A stretch of 64,000 nucleotides of DNA, from the NCBI GenBank assembly GCA_038148895.1, contig JBBVGQ010000003.1; one strand, given 5' to 3'. Below the pieces are notes generated by a model. It searched no databases. It saw only the letters and a program-made list of their open reading frames with translations, and was not told where the DNA came from. How positions within the stretch are numbered: position 1 is the stretch's first letter; the number at the start of each line of letters is the position of its first letter. The stretch is from Tamlana sp038148895 (GTDB taxonomy: Bacteria; Bacteroidota; Bacteroidia; Flavobacteriales; Flavobacteriaceae). Shown in pieces: positions 9,701 through 18,531 of this stretch. The translations under genes were made by a program, and so were the position numbers.

Positions 9701-11191
9701 CTTCTTAACAGCTTCAGAGAAATCCACCAAGCCGTTAAACTTCAACTTTAAGTTGTTGTCGTTCACAAGCAAAAATCCATCAAAAATCTTATTTCTCACG
9801 TTTCCAGCTACTTTTATGTTCTGGTAGTTGTATTTATTATATTCCAGTTGAAATATATCGCCCTTTACCTGTGTATCAATCGTTTTGGTAACAAATCCTT
9901 TGCCGTTCACATCAAAATCCAACGAGGCTGTACCCACATTTGGGTCGTTTAAAAAGGTTCCGAAATCGAAGTTTTCAAAAATAATCTTCCCTCTATAATC
10001 GGCATTATCTATATCATTAACATTGGTGATTTTAAGGTTGGAATCCACAAAACCAAGTTCTGTATCGGTTTGAATATTTGCGATGACCGTAGAAGATGTA
10101 ATTTGCGAATTACCTACAATCGTAAAATTACCAAGCCTATCAAAAGAACTCGGAATAGCGTTTCCCAATACATTGGGGAGAAGGGACTTTAAATCTTTAT
10201 ACGTGGATGACAGATTGCTAAAATCACCGTCCATGTAAAAATTACCAGGCTCTTTGTTGAAGAGGTTTTTAAACTTAATATCACCGTAAACCAAAGTCCT
10301 TGTGCTGGTGGTCAATCTTAAATTGCTGGCTTGCAAATCGTTTAATGTACCTAATAGGTCAACATCAAATCTTGCCGATTGATTGGCGCCAAACTCATTG
10401 TAAAAGGTGTTTAGCTCGTCCAATGAAACATTAGATCCATTAAAACTGGCTGAAACCAAAACCTTGTCTTCAAAAAACTGCAAATCTTCCCTCGCATAAG
10501 AAAACTTCAAATCACCTTTTAAAATGGAAAGAGGGGTTTTAATTTGAAGGTTTTCAAAAGTCATATCCGTTAAGGTATAACTGAAGTTGGTCATCAAATT
10601 TTTAACCACTACGCCCCTACTATCTTCAAAAGCCAAAGTATTTATCCTGGCACTTACATCGCTTCCGTTTATTAAAAAATTGGTGGCATTAATGTTTAAA
10701 TCGTTAAAGTGGAGCCTTTCAACAGTTTCCCTGTTTTCATCAGATAAAAGAAATGTGCTGTCGTATATGGAAACATCGCTCGACGACAATAAAAAGCCAC
10801 TTTTCTCTTTTCTTGGATTGTCGCTTTCAAACTTTCGTACAAAAATATCCAAGTTAGTTTCGGTTGTATCTTTGTAGGTTTTTATATTGAACAAAAGTTT
10901 TTCAATATCAATATCACCAAAATTCAATTTCCCATTAATTAAATTTCTAACGTTAATAATGGACGTATTGAGCTCCTTGATGCTTATAAGCGTATCTTGT
11001 TTGTAATCTTCAATATAGATATTCTTCAACTCAACATCGCCATTAAATTGCATGCTTACGCGGTCAATATTAATGTTGGTGTTAAATTCTTCATTCAAAC
11101 GTTTTGTGGCATAATTCCCTAAACCGGTTTGAACAAAGGGAATGGAAAGCACAAGCACCAAAATGATGAACAACATGAGCAGAATACCCAA
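6791..11191 (-). CDS. tamB: TamB-like translocation/assembly protein (DUF490)
   Basis: A giant periplasmic protein of about 1466 residues, anchored by one N-terminal membrane helix. The body is a long series of amphipathic beta strands, and the C-terminal TamB (DUF490) domain has the usual WDGDPLKAQIDMLAIY-type segment. TamB proteins span the envelope with an Omp85 partner and are implicated in outer-membrane protein assembly and phospholipid transport. The start is doubtful: the first usable codon is TTG at 11191, with the frame open upstream to 11245 and rich in Lys/Arg, as expected just before a membrane anchor, but no ATG, GTG or TTG lies there. It is divergent from tsaD. The C-terminus ends in acidic residues and has no signal. 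Confidence 0.88.
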   Translation of the reverse strand: MGILLMLFIILVLVLSIPFVQTGLGNYATKRLNEEFNTNINIDRVSMQFNGDVELKNIYIEDYKQDTLISIKELNTSIINVRNLINGKLNFGDIDIEKLLFNIKTYKDTTETNLDIFVRKFESDNPRKEKSGFLLSSSDVSIYDSTFLLSDENRETVERLHFNDLNINATNFLINGSDVSARINTLAFEDSRGVVVKNLMTNFSYTLTDMTFENLQIKTPLSILKGDLKFSYAREDLQFFEDKVLVSASFNGSNVSLDELNTFYNEFGANQSARFDVDLLGTLNDLQASNLRLTTSTRTLVYGDIKFKNLFNKEPGNFYMDGDFSNLSSTYKDLKSLLPNVLGNAIPSSFDRLGNFTIVGNSQITSSTVIANIQTDTELGFVDSNLKITNVNDIDNADYRGKIIFENFDFGTFLNDPNVGTASLDFDVNGKGFVTKTIDTQVKGDIFQLEYNKYNYQNIKVAGNVRNKIFDGFLLVNDNNLKLKFNGLVDFSEAVKKYDFEADVDYANLNAMNFVKRDSISSFSSKVRMNMNSSSLDDAYGRISFKNTVYKNEFDTYTFDEFDVSSRFEDDIRFVEFKSPDIIEGNLRGRFFLKDLKKLFENSIGHIYTNYIPHKVKIDQSIDFNFKIYNKIVEVVFPDIELGKNTFIRGRVESEEERFKLTFKSPMIKLLDYYAQNIELQVDNSNPLFNTYVEIDSLDAKYYQVSKFNLINVTVNDTLFMRSEFNGGKRSSDSYNLSFYHTINEQNESVIGFKKSDFTIKDNKWFINEDQDKFHKIAFDKKLTKLDIDKFKINHKNEEIRLSGFLKDSTQKDIKLNFTNVDLAKVTPDIDSLSLAGNINGKLDILQKNGSYLPNSTILIDDFTVNDFLLGSFDATITGNESLTDYIVDITIKDDEQKSFVAKGDINVLGTQSNINVSLDFNKFNLFPLNPLLDGVLSNIRGDVTGAVKVVGDLKRPDINGDLRIHNGGMGIPYLNVDYGFNNNASVTLKNQTFNFNNVIITDSKYNSKGVLNGSLSHINFSKWSLGLDISTPRLLVLDTKETEDALYYGTGFIGGRANLVGPTEQLVISVVGETKRGTVFKIPLTDAESFGDNSFIHFITKEEKEARKDGAEIVFEELQGLELDFDLDVTEDAEVEIIIDKNTGHSLKGRGRGGLLVEINTNGKFDMWGDFAVFEGVYNFAYGGLIQKEFIVQPGGTIAWDGDPLKAQIDMLAIYKTQANPSPLLDNPINRSIPVELNIELTGDLEQPNPEFSFEFPNVNSTVKSELQYRLESPNDRQNQALYLISTGSFSRGLNELNFSGTIAERLNGIINGIFTNGDSKINIGLNYEAGQNRPDYQTDDRVGVTLQTQISDRVLINGKVGVPVGGATETVVAGDVEIDFLLNEEGTLTAKVFNRENSIRNFGEAIGYTQGVGLSYNVDFDTFKELLRKLFKKPEKENDLLEEQPEPENAEVLPNYISVKSATE

Positions 11192-11341
11192 TATTTTGTA
11201 CAGTATTTTGAAGAATTTTTTGATACGCTTAAAGTTATAACTTTGTTAGGAATAAACTACTTTTGTAATTACGAGTAAAACCAGTGTTTGAGATGTTTAT
11301 TCGTTTTCAAAATTAACAATTATTGTGCCTAATATTTATTA

Positions 11342-12364
11342 ATGTCCTCACAAAATATTTTCATCTTAGGAATTGAGTCTTCATGCGACGATACGGCGGC
11401 TTCTGTAATGCATAACGGACGCATTTTAAGTAATGTTGTTGCCAATCAAAAAATACACGAAGAATATGGCGGTGTTGTGCCAGAATTGGCTTCTAGGGCG
11501 CACCAGCAAAACATTGTTCCAGTGGTACACCAAGCGTTAAAAAAAGCCAATGTCTCCAAAGAACAGTTGAACGCCATTGCCTTTACCAAAGGCCCTGGTT
11601 TAATGGGTAGCTTGTTAGTAGGTACTTCGTTTGCCAAATCTTTGGCCTTTGGACTCAATATTCCACTTATTGATGTGAACCACATGCAAGGCCATATTCT
11701 GGCACATTTTATTGATGAAGAAGGCTATGAAAAACCACCTTTACCTTTTTTGGCCATGACCATTTCTGGCGGACATACACAAATTGTGCGGGTGGACAAT
11801 TATTTTGAAATGACCGTTATTGGTGAAACCATCGATGACGCTGTTGGTGAAGCCTTTGATAAAAGTGGGAAGATTTTAGGCTTGGGCTATCCTGCGGGGC
11901 CTGAAATTGATAAACGTGCTAAATTGGGAAATCCTAAAGCCTTTAAATTTACCAAACCAAAGGTAGATGGGTTGAATTTTAGTTTTTCCGGACTAAAAAC
12001 GGCCATTTTGTATTTTGTGCAAAAGGAAACCAAACTAAACCCCAATTTTATTGAAGAAAACCTAAACGATATTTGCGCTTCCATACAACACACCATTATT
12101 GGTATTTTGATTGATAAATTGAAAAAGGCATCAAAAGAAACGGGTATCAAGCATATTGCTATTGGCGGCGGGGTTTCGGCTAATTCGGGAATACGGCAGG
12201 CCTTAAAAGACGGCGAAAAAAAATACGGATGGACTACCTATGTGCCAAAATTTGAATTCACAACTGATAATGCAGCTATGATTGCCATAGTTGGTCATTT
12301 AAAATATTTGGAAGGTGATTTTGCTCAACAGGATGTTGTGGCTTCGGCGAGGTTGAAAATATAA
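11342..12364 (+). CDS. tsaD: tRNA threonylcarbamoyladenosine transferase TsaD
   Basis: Transfers threonylcarbamoyl from its AMP adduct to A37 of ANN-decoding tRNAs, with TsaB and TsaE, in the cytoplasm. The 340-residue protein has the ASKHA opening LGIESSCDDTA, the metal-binding HMQGH motif (H114, H118), the SGGHTQI loop and the C-terminal FTTDNAAMIA segment with the third metal ligand. It is a complete Kae1/TsaD. A TACTTTTG box at 11258-11265 could be its -7 element, although the TTG upstream is closer than normal. A divergent tamB neighbour is a familiar arrangement in flavobacteria. Confidence 0.97.
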   Translation: MSSQNIFILGIESSCDDTAASVMHNGRILSNVVANQKIHEEYGGVVPELASRAHQQNIVPVVHQALKKANVSKEQLNAIAFTKGPGLMGSLLVGTSFAKSLAFGLNIPLIDVNHMQGHILAHFIDEEGYEKPPLPFLAMTISGGHTQIVRVDNYFEMTVIGETIDDAVGEAFDKSGKILGLGYPAGPEIDKRAKLGNPKAFKFTKPKVDGLNFSFSGLKTAILYFVQKETKLNPNFIEENLNDICASIQHTIIGILIDKLKKASKETGIKHIAIGGGVSANSGIRQALKDGEKKYGWTTYVPKFEFTTDNAAMIAIVGHLKYLEGDFAQQDVVASARLKI

Positions 12365-12451
12365 ATGAGCCTTTTACACAAATAATTTTTGAAATTCTAG
12401 AAAATCATAACCGAATTCGCTACAAAAATTAAATTGTTTTATATTCGTTTG

Positions 12452-13156
12452 ATGCAACTCTTCTATAATCCCGAAATAACCGAACACACCACTGAATTTA
12501 CCTTTGATAAAGAAGAAAGCAGGCATATTGCAAAAGTATTGCGCAAATCTGTTGGTGACCAAGTACACATCACCAACGGAAAAGGATGGCTGTTTACCGC
12601 TGAAATTTCTAATTCAAACATTAATAAGTGTACGGCTTTGGTAGTTTCAAAAACACTTCAACCAAAGAAATATTACAACCTGCACTTGGCCGTGGCACCT
12701 ACAAAAATGAACGACCGCTACGAATGGTTTTTAGAAAAAGCCACCGAAATCGGTATCGATACCATAACACCCATTATATGCGACCATAGTGAGCGTAAGG
12801 TTGTGAAGCTGGAGCGCTTTCTACGTATTCTGCAGTCGGCCATGAAACAGAGTTTAAATTGCTACTTGCCCGAATTGCATGAGGCTATTTCGTTTTCTGA
12901 ATTTATCGATCAGGATTTTGAAGGGGATTTATTCATCGCCCATTGCGAAGAGACCGACAGAAAGTCATTAAAGCAACAACTTAAACCAAAAACGGACATT
13001 ACCATTTTAATTGGCCCTGAAGGTGACTTTTCATCTAAAGAGATTGAAAAAGCCCTTGAAAATAATTTCATTCCCGTAACTTTGGGAGACACAAGATTAC
13101 GCACCGAAACAGCAGCTATTGTAGCGTGCCATTCTGTTTCATTTACCAATGAATAA
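12452..13156 (+). CDS. rsmE: 16S rRNA m3U1498 methyltransferase RsmE
   Basis: SPOUT-class enzyme that methylates U1498 of 16S rRNA with S-adenosylmethionine. The product is 234 residues from the ATG giving MQLFYNPEI; an upstream TTG would add six residues that homologues lack. Visible are an N-terminal PUA-like domain (SRHIAKVLRKSVGD) and the C-terminal trefoil knot with LIGPEGDFS and LGDTRLRTETAA. It overlaps the DUF4159 gene by eight bases, which indicates translational coupling. Confidence 0.93.
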   Translation: MQLFYNPEITEHTTEFTFDKEESRHIAKVLRKSVGDQVHITNGKGWLFTAEISNSNINKCTALVVSKTLQPKKYYNLHLAVAPTKMNDRYEWFLEKATEIGIDTITPIICDHSERKVVKLERFLRILQSAMKQSLNCYLPELHEAISFSEFIDQDFEGDLFIAHCEETDRKSLKQQLKPKTDITILIGPEGDFSSKEIEKALENNFIPVTLGDTRLRTETAAIVACHSVSFTNE

Positions 13157-13802
13157 CATGAAAAAAGTTGTATTACTTTTGATTTTTCACTTCTCGCTTT
13201 TAAGCTTAAACGCTCAAGAACTAGCTGTTTTAAAATACAAAGGCGGAGGTGATTGGTACAGCAATCCCACAGCTTTATCTAACCTTATAGCGTTTTGTAA
13301 CAGTAACATCAACACAAAAATCAACCAAAAGCCCGAAACTGTTGAAGCTGGAAGCACCGATATTTTTCAATATCCGTTTTTGCATATGACAGGGCACGGC
13401 AATGTGTTTTTTAGTGAGGCTGATGCCGAAAATCTTCGCAACTATTTGCTCTCTGGAGGTTTTTTACATATTGACGATAATTACGGCATGGAACCCTACA
13501 TTACCAAAGAACTGAAAAAGGTCTTTCCGGATAAAGATTTAATTGAGCTCCCAGCCAACCATCCTATTTTCAACATGGCATATCCCTTTCCAAATGGACT
13601 GCCAAAAATCCATGAACACGATGGAAAACGTCCGCAAGCATTTGGTATTTTTGATGAAAGTAGACTAGTTTTATTGTTTACTTATGAAAGTGATTTAGGC
13701 GATGGCTGGGAAGACCCTGAAGTACACAACGACCCTGCCGATGTTCGGGAAAAAGCCCTGAAAATGGGTGCGAATATTGTTAAGTTTGCTTTTGAAAACT
13801 AA
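13149..13802 (+). CDS. DUF4159 exported protein
   Basis: A 217-residue protein with an N-terminal signal peptide (hydrophobic run then LNAQE, cleavage likely after A) followed by one DUF4159 domain. The domain resembles a glutamine-amidotransferase-like fold. Conserved segments seen are HMTGHGNVFFS, GGFLHIDDNYG and the NHPIF stretch. DUF4159 proteins have no established activity. They are usually found near MoxR/DUF58 genes, but here the gene overlaps rsmE and stands apart from those. A second in-frame ATG three codons in (13158) is the better signal-peptide start, but either fits. Confidence 0.82.
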   Translation: MNNMKKVVLLLIFHFSLLSLNAQELAVLKYKGGGDWYSNPTALSNLIAFCNSNINTKINQKPETVEAGSTDIFQYPFLHMTGHGNVFFSEADAENLRNYLLSGGFLHIDDNYGMEPYITKELKKVFPDKDLIELPANHPIFNMAYPFPNGLPKIHEHDGKRPQAFGIFDESRLVLLFTYESDLGDGWEDPEVHNDPADVREKALKMGANIVKFAFEN

Positions 13803-13868
13803 ATTGATGTCAGAATTACGAATGACGATTTTAGATTCTTAAATCGTGACTCCAAAGTCGTAAATAAC

Positions 13869-14369
13869 ATGCAACTCACACACTACAATACCAACTTTAA
13901 AAAACGCACATTCCCTATTACTCTAGTTTGCGACAACGTTACCAATGCGCCGAACATTGGCAGTTTGTTCCGTATTTGTGATGCTTTTGGTGTTAAAAAC
14001 CTCATCCTTTGTGGCGAGCCTATTCCTATGGGCAGGAAAATGACAAAAACCTCAAGGGCTACCGAAAAAGTGGTGGATTTTGAAATTAAACCGTCAGCTT
14101 CAGAAGTTGTTGAAACTTTAAAAACAAAATGTCATCAAATTATTGCATTGGAAATTACTTCAACAAGCCAACCCCTTCACAACTTTCAATTTTCAAAAGG
14201 AAAACCTATTGCTCTAGTTGTTGGTGATGAAAATTTTGGGGTTTCAGAAGATATCTTGAAAAAATCGGATGCTATCATCCATATTGATATGTTTGGCCAA
14301 AACAGTAGCATGAACGTTGCTCAGGCCACCAACATTACTTTATATGAAATGACCCGACAGTTATTGTAA
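13869..14369 (+). CDS. TrmH/SpoU family RNA methyltransferase
   Basis: A 166-residue SPOUT protein comprising only the SpoU catalytic domain. Motif 1 is NVTNAPNIGSLFRICDAFG, motif 2 is ALVVGDENFG, and motif 3 is FGQNSSMNVAQATNI. The SMNVAQA form identifies a 2'-O-ribose methyltransferase. The target could be tRNA or rRNA, and no N-terminal substrate domain is present to decide. It follows the DUF4159 gene by 66 bases and precedes the permease gene by 21, all in one direction, so a shared transcript is likely. Confidence 0.88.
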   Translation: MQLTHYNTNFKKRTFPITLVCDNVTNAPNIGSLFRICDAFGVKNLILCGEPIPMGRKMTKTSRATEKVVDFEIKPSASEVVETLKTKCHQIIALEITSTSQPLHNFQFSKGKPIALVVGDENFGVSEDILKKSDAIIHIDMFGQNSSMNVAQATNITLYEMTRQLL

Positions 14370-14390
14370 ACCGTTTTATATATTTACTGA

Positions 14391-15479
14391 ATGAACTCCA
14401 ACACCATCTCAAACGGCATTTTAAAAGCAGTGGGCATTATCTTGGGCATTGCCCTTATCCTTTACTTTTTGTATAAAATTCAATCCGTTATTGGTTATAT
14501 AGCAATTGCTGCCGTCATTTCACTAATTGGACGACCAATAGTCTTGTTTTTGGAACGACGATTGAAATTTAAAAACACTATCGCTGTCGTTGTTACCATG
14601 GTACTTTTACTCGGTGTTTTTGTAAGCTTGGTTGGTTTGTTTATTCCCTTGGTCATCAAACAAGGGCATAATTTATCACTTTTGAATATTGAAGAATTGC
14701 AAGAGAATATTGAGAATTTGTATTCCCAAATCATAACCTATTTTGATTTGCATCAAATTGATATTGAGCAATCTATAAAAGATTCCAATCTGCTTTCAAA
14801 CATTGATTATTCCTTAATACCGAACTTTTTAAACTCGGTTATAAGTGGCTTAGGCAGTTTTAGCGTTGGTCTGTTTTCAGTAATTTTTATATCATTTTTC
14901 TTTTTAAAGGACAGCAGGTTATTTGAAAGCGGTATTATGACCTTTATTCCAGATGATAAAGAATCGCGTTGGAAAACCTCATCAACAAAAATTAAAGACT
15001 TACTTTCTCGATACTTTGTTGGGCTTATTTTTCAAATCTTAATTCTTTTTATCATTTACACCATTGGTTTGCTCATTATCGATGTAGAAAATGCCATCGT
15101 AATTGCCTTTTTATGTGCTTTGTTGAACCTGATACCTTACGTTGGTCCTTTAATTGGCGCGTTTTTAATGCTTACTTTAACCATGACCAGCAACCTAGGG
15201 CAAAGTTTTAGTACTGTTATATTACCAAAAACCTTTTGGGTATTTTTGGTTTTTGCCATTGGCCAATTGGTGGACAACTTTGGTAGCCAACCCATTATTT
15301 TTTCGAAAAGTGTAAAGTCGCACCCTTTGGAAATATTTTTGGTCATCCTCATCACAGGCATCTTATTTGGCATTATTGGCCTTATTTTGGCTGTTCCTGC
15401 CTATACCGCCATTAAGGTGATTTTAAAAGAGTTTTTATCTGAAAACAAGATTGTAAAAAAATTGACCAAAGACTTGTAG
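14391..15479 (+). CDS. AI-2E family transporter (PerM-like permease)
   Basis: A polytopic membrane protein of 362 residues from the AI-2E/PerM superfamily. It has about seven to eight hydrophobic segments: two near the N-terminus, one around 65-90, then four to five after 160. The family motif LNLIPYVGPLIGA is present. Characterised relatives include the quorum-signal exporter TqsA and Na+/H+ antiporters, so substrate assignment is uncertain. The stop is six bases before the next gene. Confidence 0.88.
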   Translation: MNSNTISNGILKAVGIILGIALILYFLYKIQSVIGYIAIAAVISLIGRPIVLFLERRLKFKNTIAVVVTMVLLLGVFVSLVGLFIPLVIKQGHNLSLLNIEELQENIENLYSQIITYFDLHQIDIEQSIKDSNLLSNIDYSLIPNFLNSVISGLGSFSVGLFSVIFISFFFLKDSRLFESGIMTFIPDDKESRWKTSSTKIKDLLSRYFVGLIFQILILFIIYTIGLLIIDVENAIVIAFLCALLNLIPYVGPLIGAFLMLTLTMTSNLGQSFSTVILPKTFWVFLVFAIGQLVDNFGSQPIIFSKSVKSHPLEIFLVILITGILFGIIGLILAVPAYTAIKVILKEFLSENKIVKKLTKDL

Positions 15480-15485
15480 TTTTAC

Positions 15486-16664
15486 TTGAATTATTCCATT
15501 TTAAATACTGATATTCAAGATTTTATTGATGTTAATTTAAACTCAAATATCACATCGATTTTATTAAAAGGAACCGACTTTGTTTCTGCAGAAACCAAAG
15601 AAATTATTGAGCAAATTGAAGCGAAAAAACGCTGCGAAAAAAAACTTCCAACTTGGTTTAATGCAGAAAATATTTACTATCCCAATAAGCTGAATATTGA
15701 GCAAACTTCTTCGGAAGCAACTGCAAAGCATAAATCCGATTTGATTAACGGAGATACCCTAATTGATTTAACGGGTGGTTTTGGGGTAGACTGTTTCTAC
15801 TTTTCAAAAAACTTTAAAATAGTTGAGCATTGTGAAATAAATGAATCTCTTTCAAAAATCGTTCATCACAATTATAAGCAACTTCGCATTGAAAATATTA
15901 CAACCATTAATGCCGATGGCATTGAATATTTAAAAAAGTCGACCAAAAAATACGATTGGATTTATATCGACCCTTCAAGACGACACGACAGTAAGGGCAA
16001 GGTTTTCTTTTTAAACGACTGTTTACCAAACGTTCCAGAGCATATCGATTTGTTATTTCAGCGTTCAAAAAATATATTGATTAAAACATCGCCTTTGTTG
16101 GATATTTCGGTTGGCATTGGCGAACTAAAACATGTAAAAACCGTTTATGTTGTTGCGGTAAACAGTGAAGTAAAAGAATTGCTCTGGATTTCGGAAAAAG
16201 AATATAACGGTTCTATTTCAATCGAAACGGTCAATCTTAAAAAAACACAAAATGAGCATTTTAGTTTTTTACTTGAAAATGAAAAGCAATTGGAATCGGA
16301 ATATCGTGCTCCACTCACCTATCTTTACGAACCTAATAGTGCCATTTTAAAAGCTGGAGGGTTTCATTCGGTATCAAATCAGCTATCTGTATTCAAACTC
16401 AGTAAACATGCACATTTATATACTTCTGATAAACTTTTGGACTTTCCTGGGCGCTCATTTAAAATTGAAAAAACAGTCCCATATAACAAAAAGGAAATTA
16501 AAGCATTGGGTATTACCAAGGCCAATATTACTACCCGGGATTTCCCGGAAACGGTTCAAAATATTCGCAAAAAGCTTAAAATAAAAGATGGTGGTGATAT
16601 CTATTTGTTTTTTACCACCACCATCGATAATGACAAGTGTATTATTGTTGCCAAAAAACTATAA
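15486..16664 (+). CDS. Class I SAM methyltransferase with THUMP-like domain
   Basis: A 392-residue protein with a Rossmann methyltransferase core: motif I LIDLTGGFGVDCFYFS and motif IV YIDPSRRHD, where the DPSRR form suggests a nucleic-acid or related substrate. A C-terminal THUMP-like domain follows (FPGRSFKIEKTVPYNKKE). The start is a TTG six bases after the permease stop; no in-frame ATG is near, and the MNYSILNTDIQDF opening fits the family. Homologues in Bacteroidota are uncharacterised. The THUMP-like domain hints at RNA modification, which is inference only. Confidence 0.82.
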   Translation: MNYSILNTDIQDFIDVNLNSNITSILLKGTDFVSAETKEIIEQIEAKKRCEKKLPTWFNAENIYYPNKLNIEQTSSEATAKHKSDLINGDTLIDLTGGFGVDCFYFSKNFKIVEHCEINESLSKIVHHNYKQLRIENITTINADGIEYLKKSTKKYDWIYIDPSRRHDSKGKVFFLNDCLPNVPEHIDLLFQRSKNILIKTSPLLDISVGIGELKHVKTVYVVAVNSEVKELLWISEKEYNGSISIETVNLKKTQNEHFSFLLENEKQLESEYRAPLTYLYEPNSAILKAGGFHSVSNQLSVFKLSKHAHLYTSDKLLDFPGRSFKIEKTVPYNKKEIKALGITKANITTRDFPETVQNIRKKLKIKDGGDIYLFFTTTIDNDKCIIVAKKL

Positions 16665-16668
16665 AGTT

Positions 16669-17388
16669 TTATTGCATGGGCACTTCAATCAATAAAACAC
16701 TGGAATCTGTTTCAGACTTAATCTCAAAGGAATCCGTTTTAGAAACGCCCATGGCATCGCGGGTAATTAAGCTATTACCATCAACATTTATCTCCCCATT
16801 AATAATCATTACATAAACGCCGTGGTTTTCACTGATTAAATCATAGTTCACCGTTTTTCCTTCGTCTAAATCTATCCGCGATATTTTGGCATCTTGATGG
16901 ATTTTTAAACTGCCCTCATGGCTTTCCTCAATTGACGTTACCAAAACCTGAAGTTTGTTTTTTCGGTCTCCGGCTTCAAACCTCTTTTGGTCGTAACGCG
17001 GACTTAAACTTCGTTTATTAGGAATAATCCAAATTTGGAACAGACTTAAATATTCATCTGACGAACCATTTATTTCGGAATGTTGTACACCCGTTCCAGC
17101 ACTCATTACCTGAACCTCACCAGGAACGACAGGTTGCCAGTGGTTGTGCATAGAATCGCGATGCTTTAAAACCCCTTTTAACGGAATGGTTATAATTTCC
17201 ATATTGTCGTGCGGATGTGTTCCAAATCCCATATTTGGTGCTATAACATCGTCATTTAAAACTCTTAGTGCCCCAAATTGTATTTTTTCGGCATCAAAAA
17301 AGCCCGCAAAACTGAATGAATGATTTGCTTGCAACCAACCGTGGTTGGCAAAACCCCTATCTTTTGCTCTGTGAATTATTGTTTTCAT
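16669..17388 (-). CDS. Pirin family protein
   Basis: A bicupin protein of 239 residues. The N-terminal cupin carries the metal ligands H58, H60, H103 and E105 (GTHPHDN and VQHSE). Pirins bind Fe(II), and some have quercetin dioxygenase activity. It is the third gene of a minus-strand operon with an FMN reductase and a MarR regulator (gaps 23-25 bases), which points to a role in redox or electrophile stress. It converges with the methyltransferase gene, with five bases between stops and no visible terminator. Confidence 0.9.
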   Translation of the reverse strand: MKTIIHRAKDRGFANHGWLQANHSFSFAGFFDAEKIQFGALRVLNDDVIAPNMGFGTHPHDNMEIITIPLKGVLKHRDSMHNHWQPVVPGEVQVMSAGTGVQHSEINGSSDEYLSLFQIWIIPNKRSLSPRYDQKRFEAGDRKNKLQVLVTSIEESHEGSLKIHQDAKISRIDLDEGKTVNYDLISENHGVYVMIINGEINVDGNSLITRDAMGVSKTDSFEIKSETDSSVLLIEVPMQ

Positions 17389-17411
17389 CTTTTCTCTCCT
17401 TTCTCTTTAAA

Positions 17412-17849
17412 TTATCTCATTTTATCAAGTAAGTTGCTAAGCTGTTCAGCTTCTTCCTCACTTAAGTTTTGTAACAGTTTGGCGTTGAACGTACTTGGAA
17501 TATCATTAAGTAAACCGATACCTTTTTCAGTAATCGCTATTTTAACCACCCGTCTATCGTGTGGCGATGGCAAACGTTCAATATAATTTTTAGCGCACAA
17601 TTTATCCATTAAACGCGTTGCATTTGGCGAACGCTCTATCATTCTATTTTTTATGGTTTGCACATTCAATGGCTCACCGGCACCTCTTAATATTCTTAAA
17701 ATGTTGTATTGCTGTGGCGATATCCTAAAAGTTTTAAAAAATTCGTTTTGATGACTATTAATCCAATTTGCCGTATAGACAATATTGATTAATGCTTTTG
17801 TGCGGTTGTTCGCAAATTTTGAATTTATGTCTTTTGAAATATCTCCCAT
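17412..17849 (-). CDS. MarR family transcriptional regulator
   Basis: A 145-residue winged-helix regulator with the MarR pattern: dimerisation helix, recognition helix region TIKNRMIERSPNATRLMDKL, and wing RLPSPHDRRVVKIAIT. The DRR wing motif is intact. It is the middle gene of the reductase-MarR-pirin operon, so autoregulation of the operon is likely. The candidate operators are two inverted repeats upstream of the first gene (18448-18465 and 18532-18551). The ligand is unknown. Pirin/FMN-reductase neighbours suggest a quinone, phenolic or oxidant signal. Confidence 0.9.
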   Translation of the reverse strand: MGDISKDINSKFANNRTKALINIVYTANWINSHQNEFFKTFRISPQQYNILRILRGAGEPLNVQTIKNRMIERSPNATRLMDKLCAKNYIERLPSPHDRRVVKIAITEKGIGLLNDIPSTFNAKLLQNLSEEEAEQLSNLLDKMR

Positions 17850-17874
17850 AATGTCCAGTTTTTAATTCAAAAAC

Positions 17875-18408
17875 TTAAAGAGCTTCTTGAAATGCTTTAA
17901 CTTTCGATTTTAATTCCTCGTTCAATTCTTCATTGCTGATTTTTCCACTGGAAAAGTTATCGTTAAATAATGGCAACGAAAACACGTCAACAATATTGGC
18001 ATTATGGTAAGGGAACCTGTTTTGTGCTATACTCAACACTGACTTTCCTCCTCTTCCACCTGTTGATGTGGCCATGAGCAACATAGGCTTTCCAAAAAAG
18101 GTTTTGCTTTCTATACGAGACATCCAATCCAACAAGTTTTTAAAGACTGTAGCATAAGCCCCATTGTGCTCTGCCAAAGACAAAACAATACCATCTGACT
18201 CTTTAATTCTATTTAGAAATTTGTGGGCGTTCTCTGGCTGTCCACCAAGTTGTTTTTCTAAATCCACGCCAAAAAGTGGTAATTTAAAATCATTTAAATC
18301 TAAAATATCAACCTCGGCATCTATTACCAAACCTGATGCATAAGTTGCCAATTGCTTATTAATAGAATTTTTACTGTTGCTGCCCGCAAAGGCTATTATC
18401 TTCTTCAT
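17875..18408 (-). CDS. NAD(P)H-dependent FMN reductase family protein
   Basis: A 177-residue flavodoxin-like reductase. The N-terminal phosphate loop is AGSNSKNSINKQL and the flavin-binding stretch is LSLAEHNGAYATVFKNLLDW. Such proteins reduce FMN, quinones or azo compounds with NAD(P)H. It is the first gene of the operon that also holds marR and the pirin gene. The 5' flank carries a perfect TATATTCC-AA-GGAATATA palindrome, suggesting MarR control. Confidence 0.9.
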   Translation of the reverse strand: MKKIIAFAGSNSKNSINKQLATYASGLVIDAEVDILDLNDFKLPLFGVDLEKQLGGQPENAHKFLNRIKESDGIVLSLAEHNGAYATVFKNLLDWMSRIESKTFFGKPMLLMATSTGGRGGKSVLSIAQNRFPYHNANIVDVFSLPLFNDNFSSGKISNEELNEELKSKVKAFQEAL

Positions 18409-18447
18409 AATTTAGTTTCTTTTGAGCAAAGATACAATCAAAATATT

Positions 18448-18465
18448 TATATTCCAAGGAATATA
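18448..18465. promoter_or_regulatory. Candidate MarR operator palindrome
   Basis: Perfect 18-base inverted repeat TATATTCC-AA-GGAATATA, 40 bases upstream of the FMN reductase start. Length and symmetry match MarR-type operators, and the operon encodes a MarR protein. Binding is inferred. Confidence 0.55.
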
Positions 18466-18531
18466 TTTCCATGTTATATATTTTATGATTTCATTAACAC
18501 TAGAAACAATTTCGAATTCTAAATAATTAAT

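Noticed and set aside
13803..13868. Possible RNA gene in the gap between DUF4159 and SpoU genes
   Set aside because: Only short AT-rich direct repeats are seen; no cloverleaf or conserved RNA motif fits.
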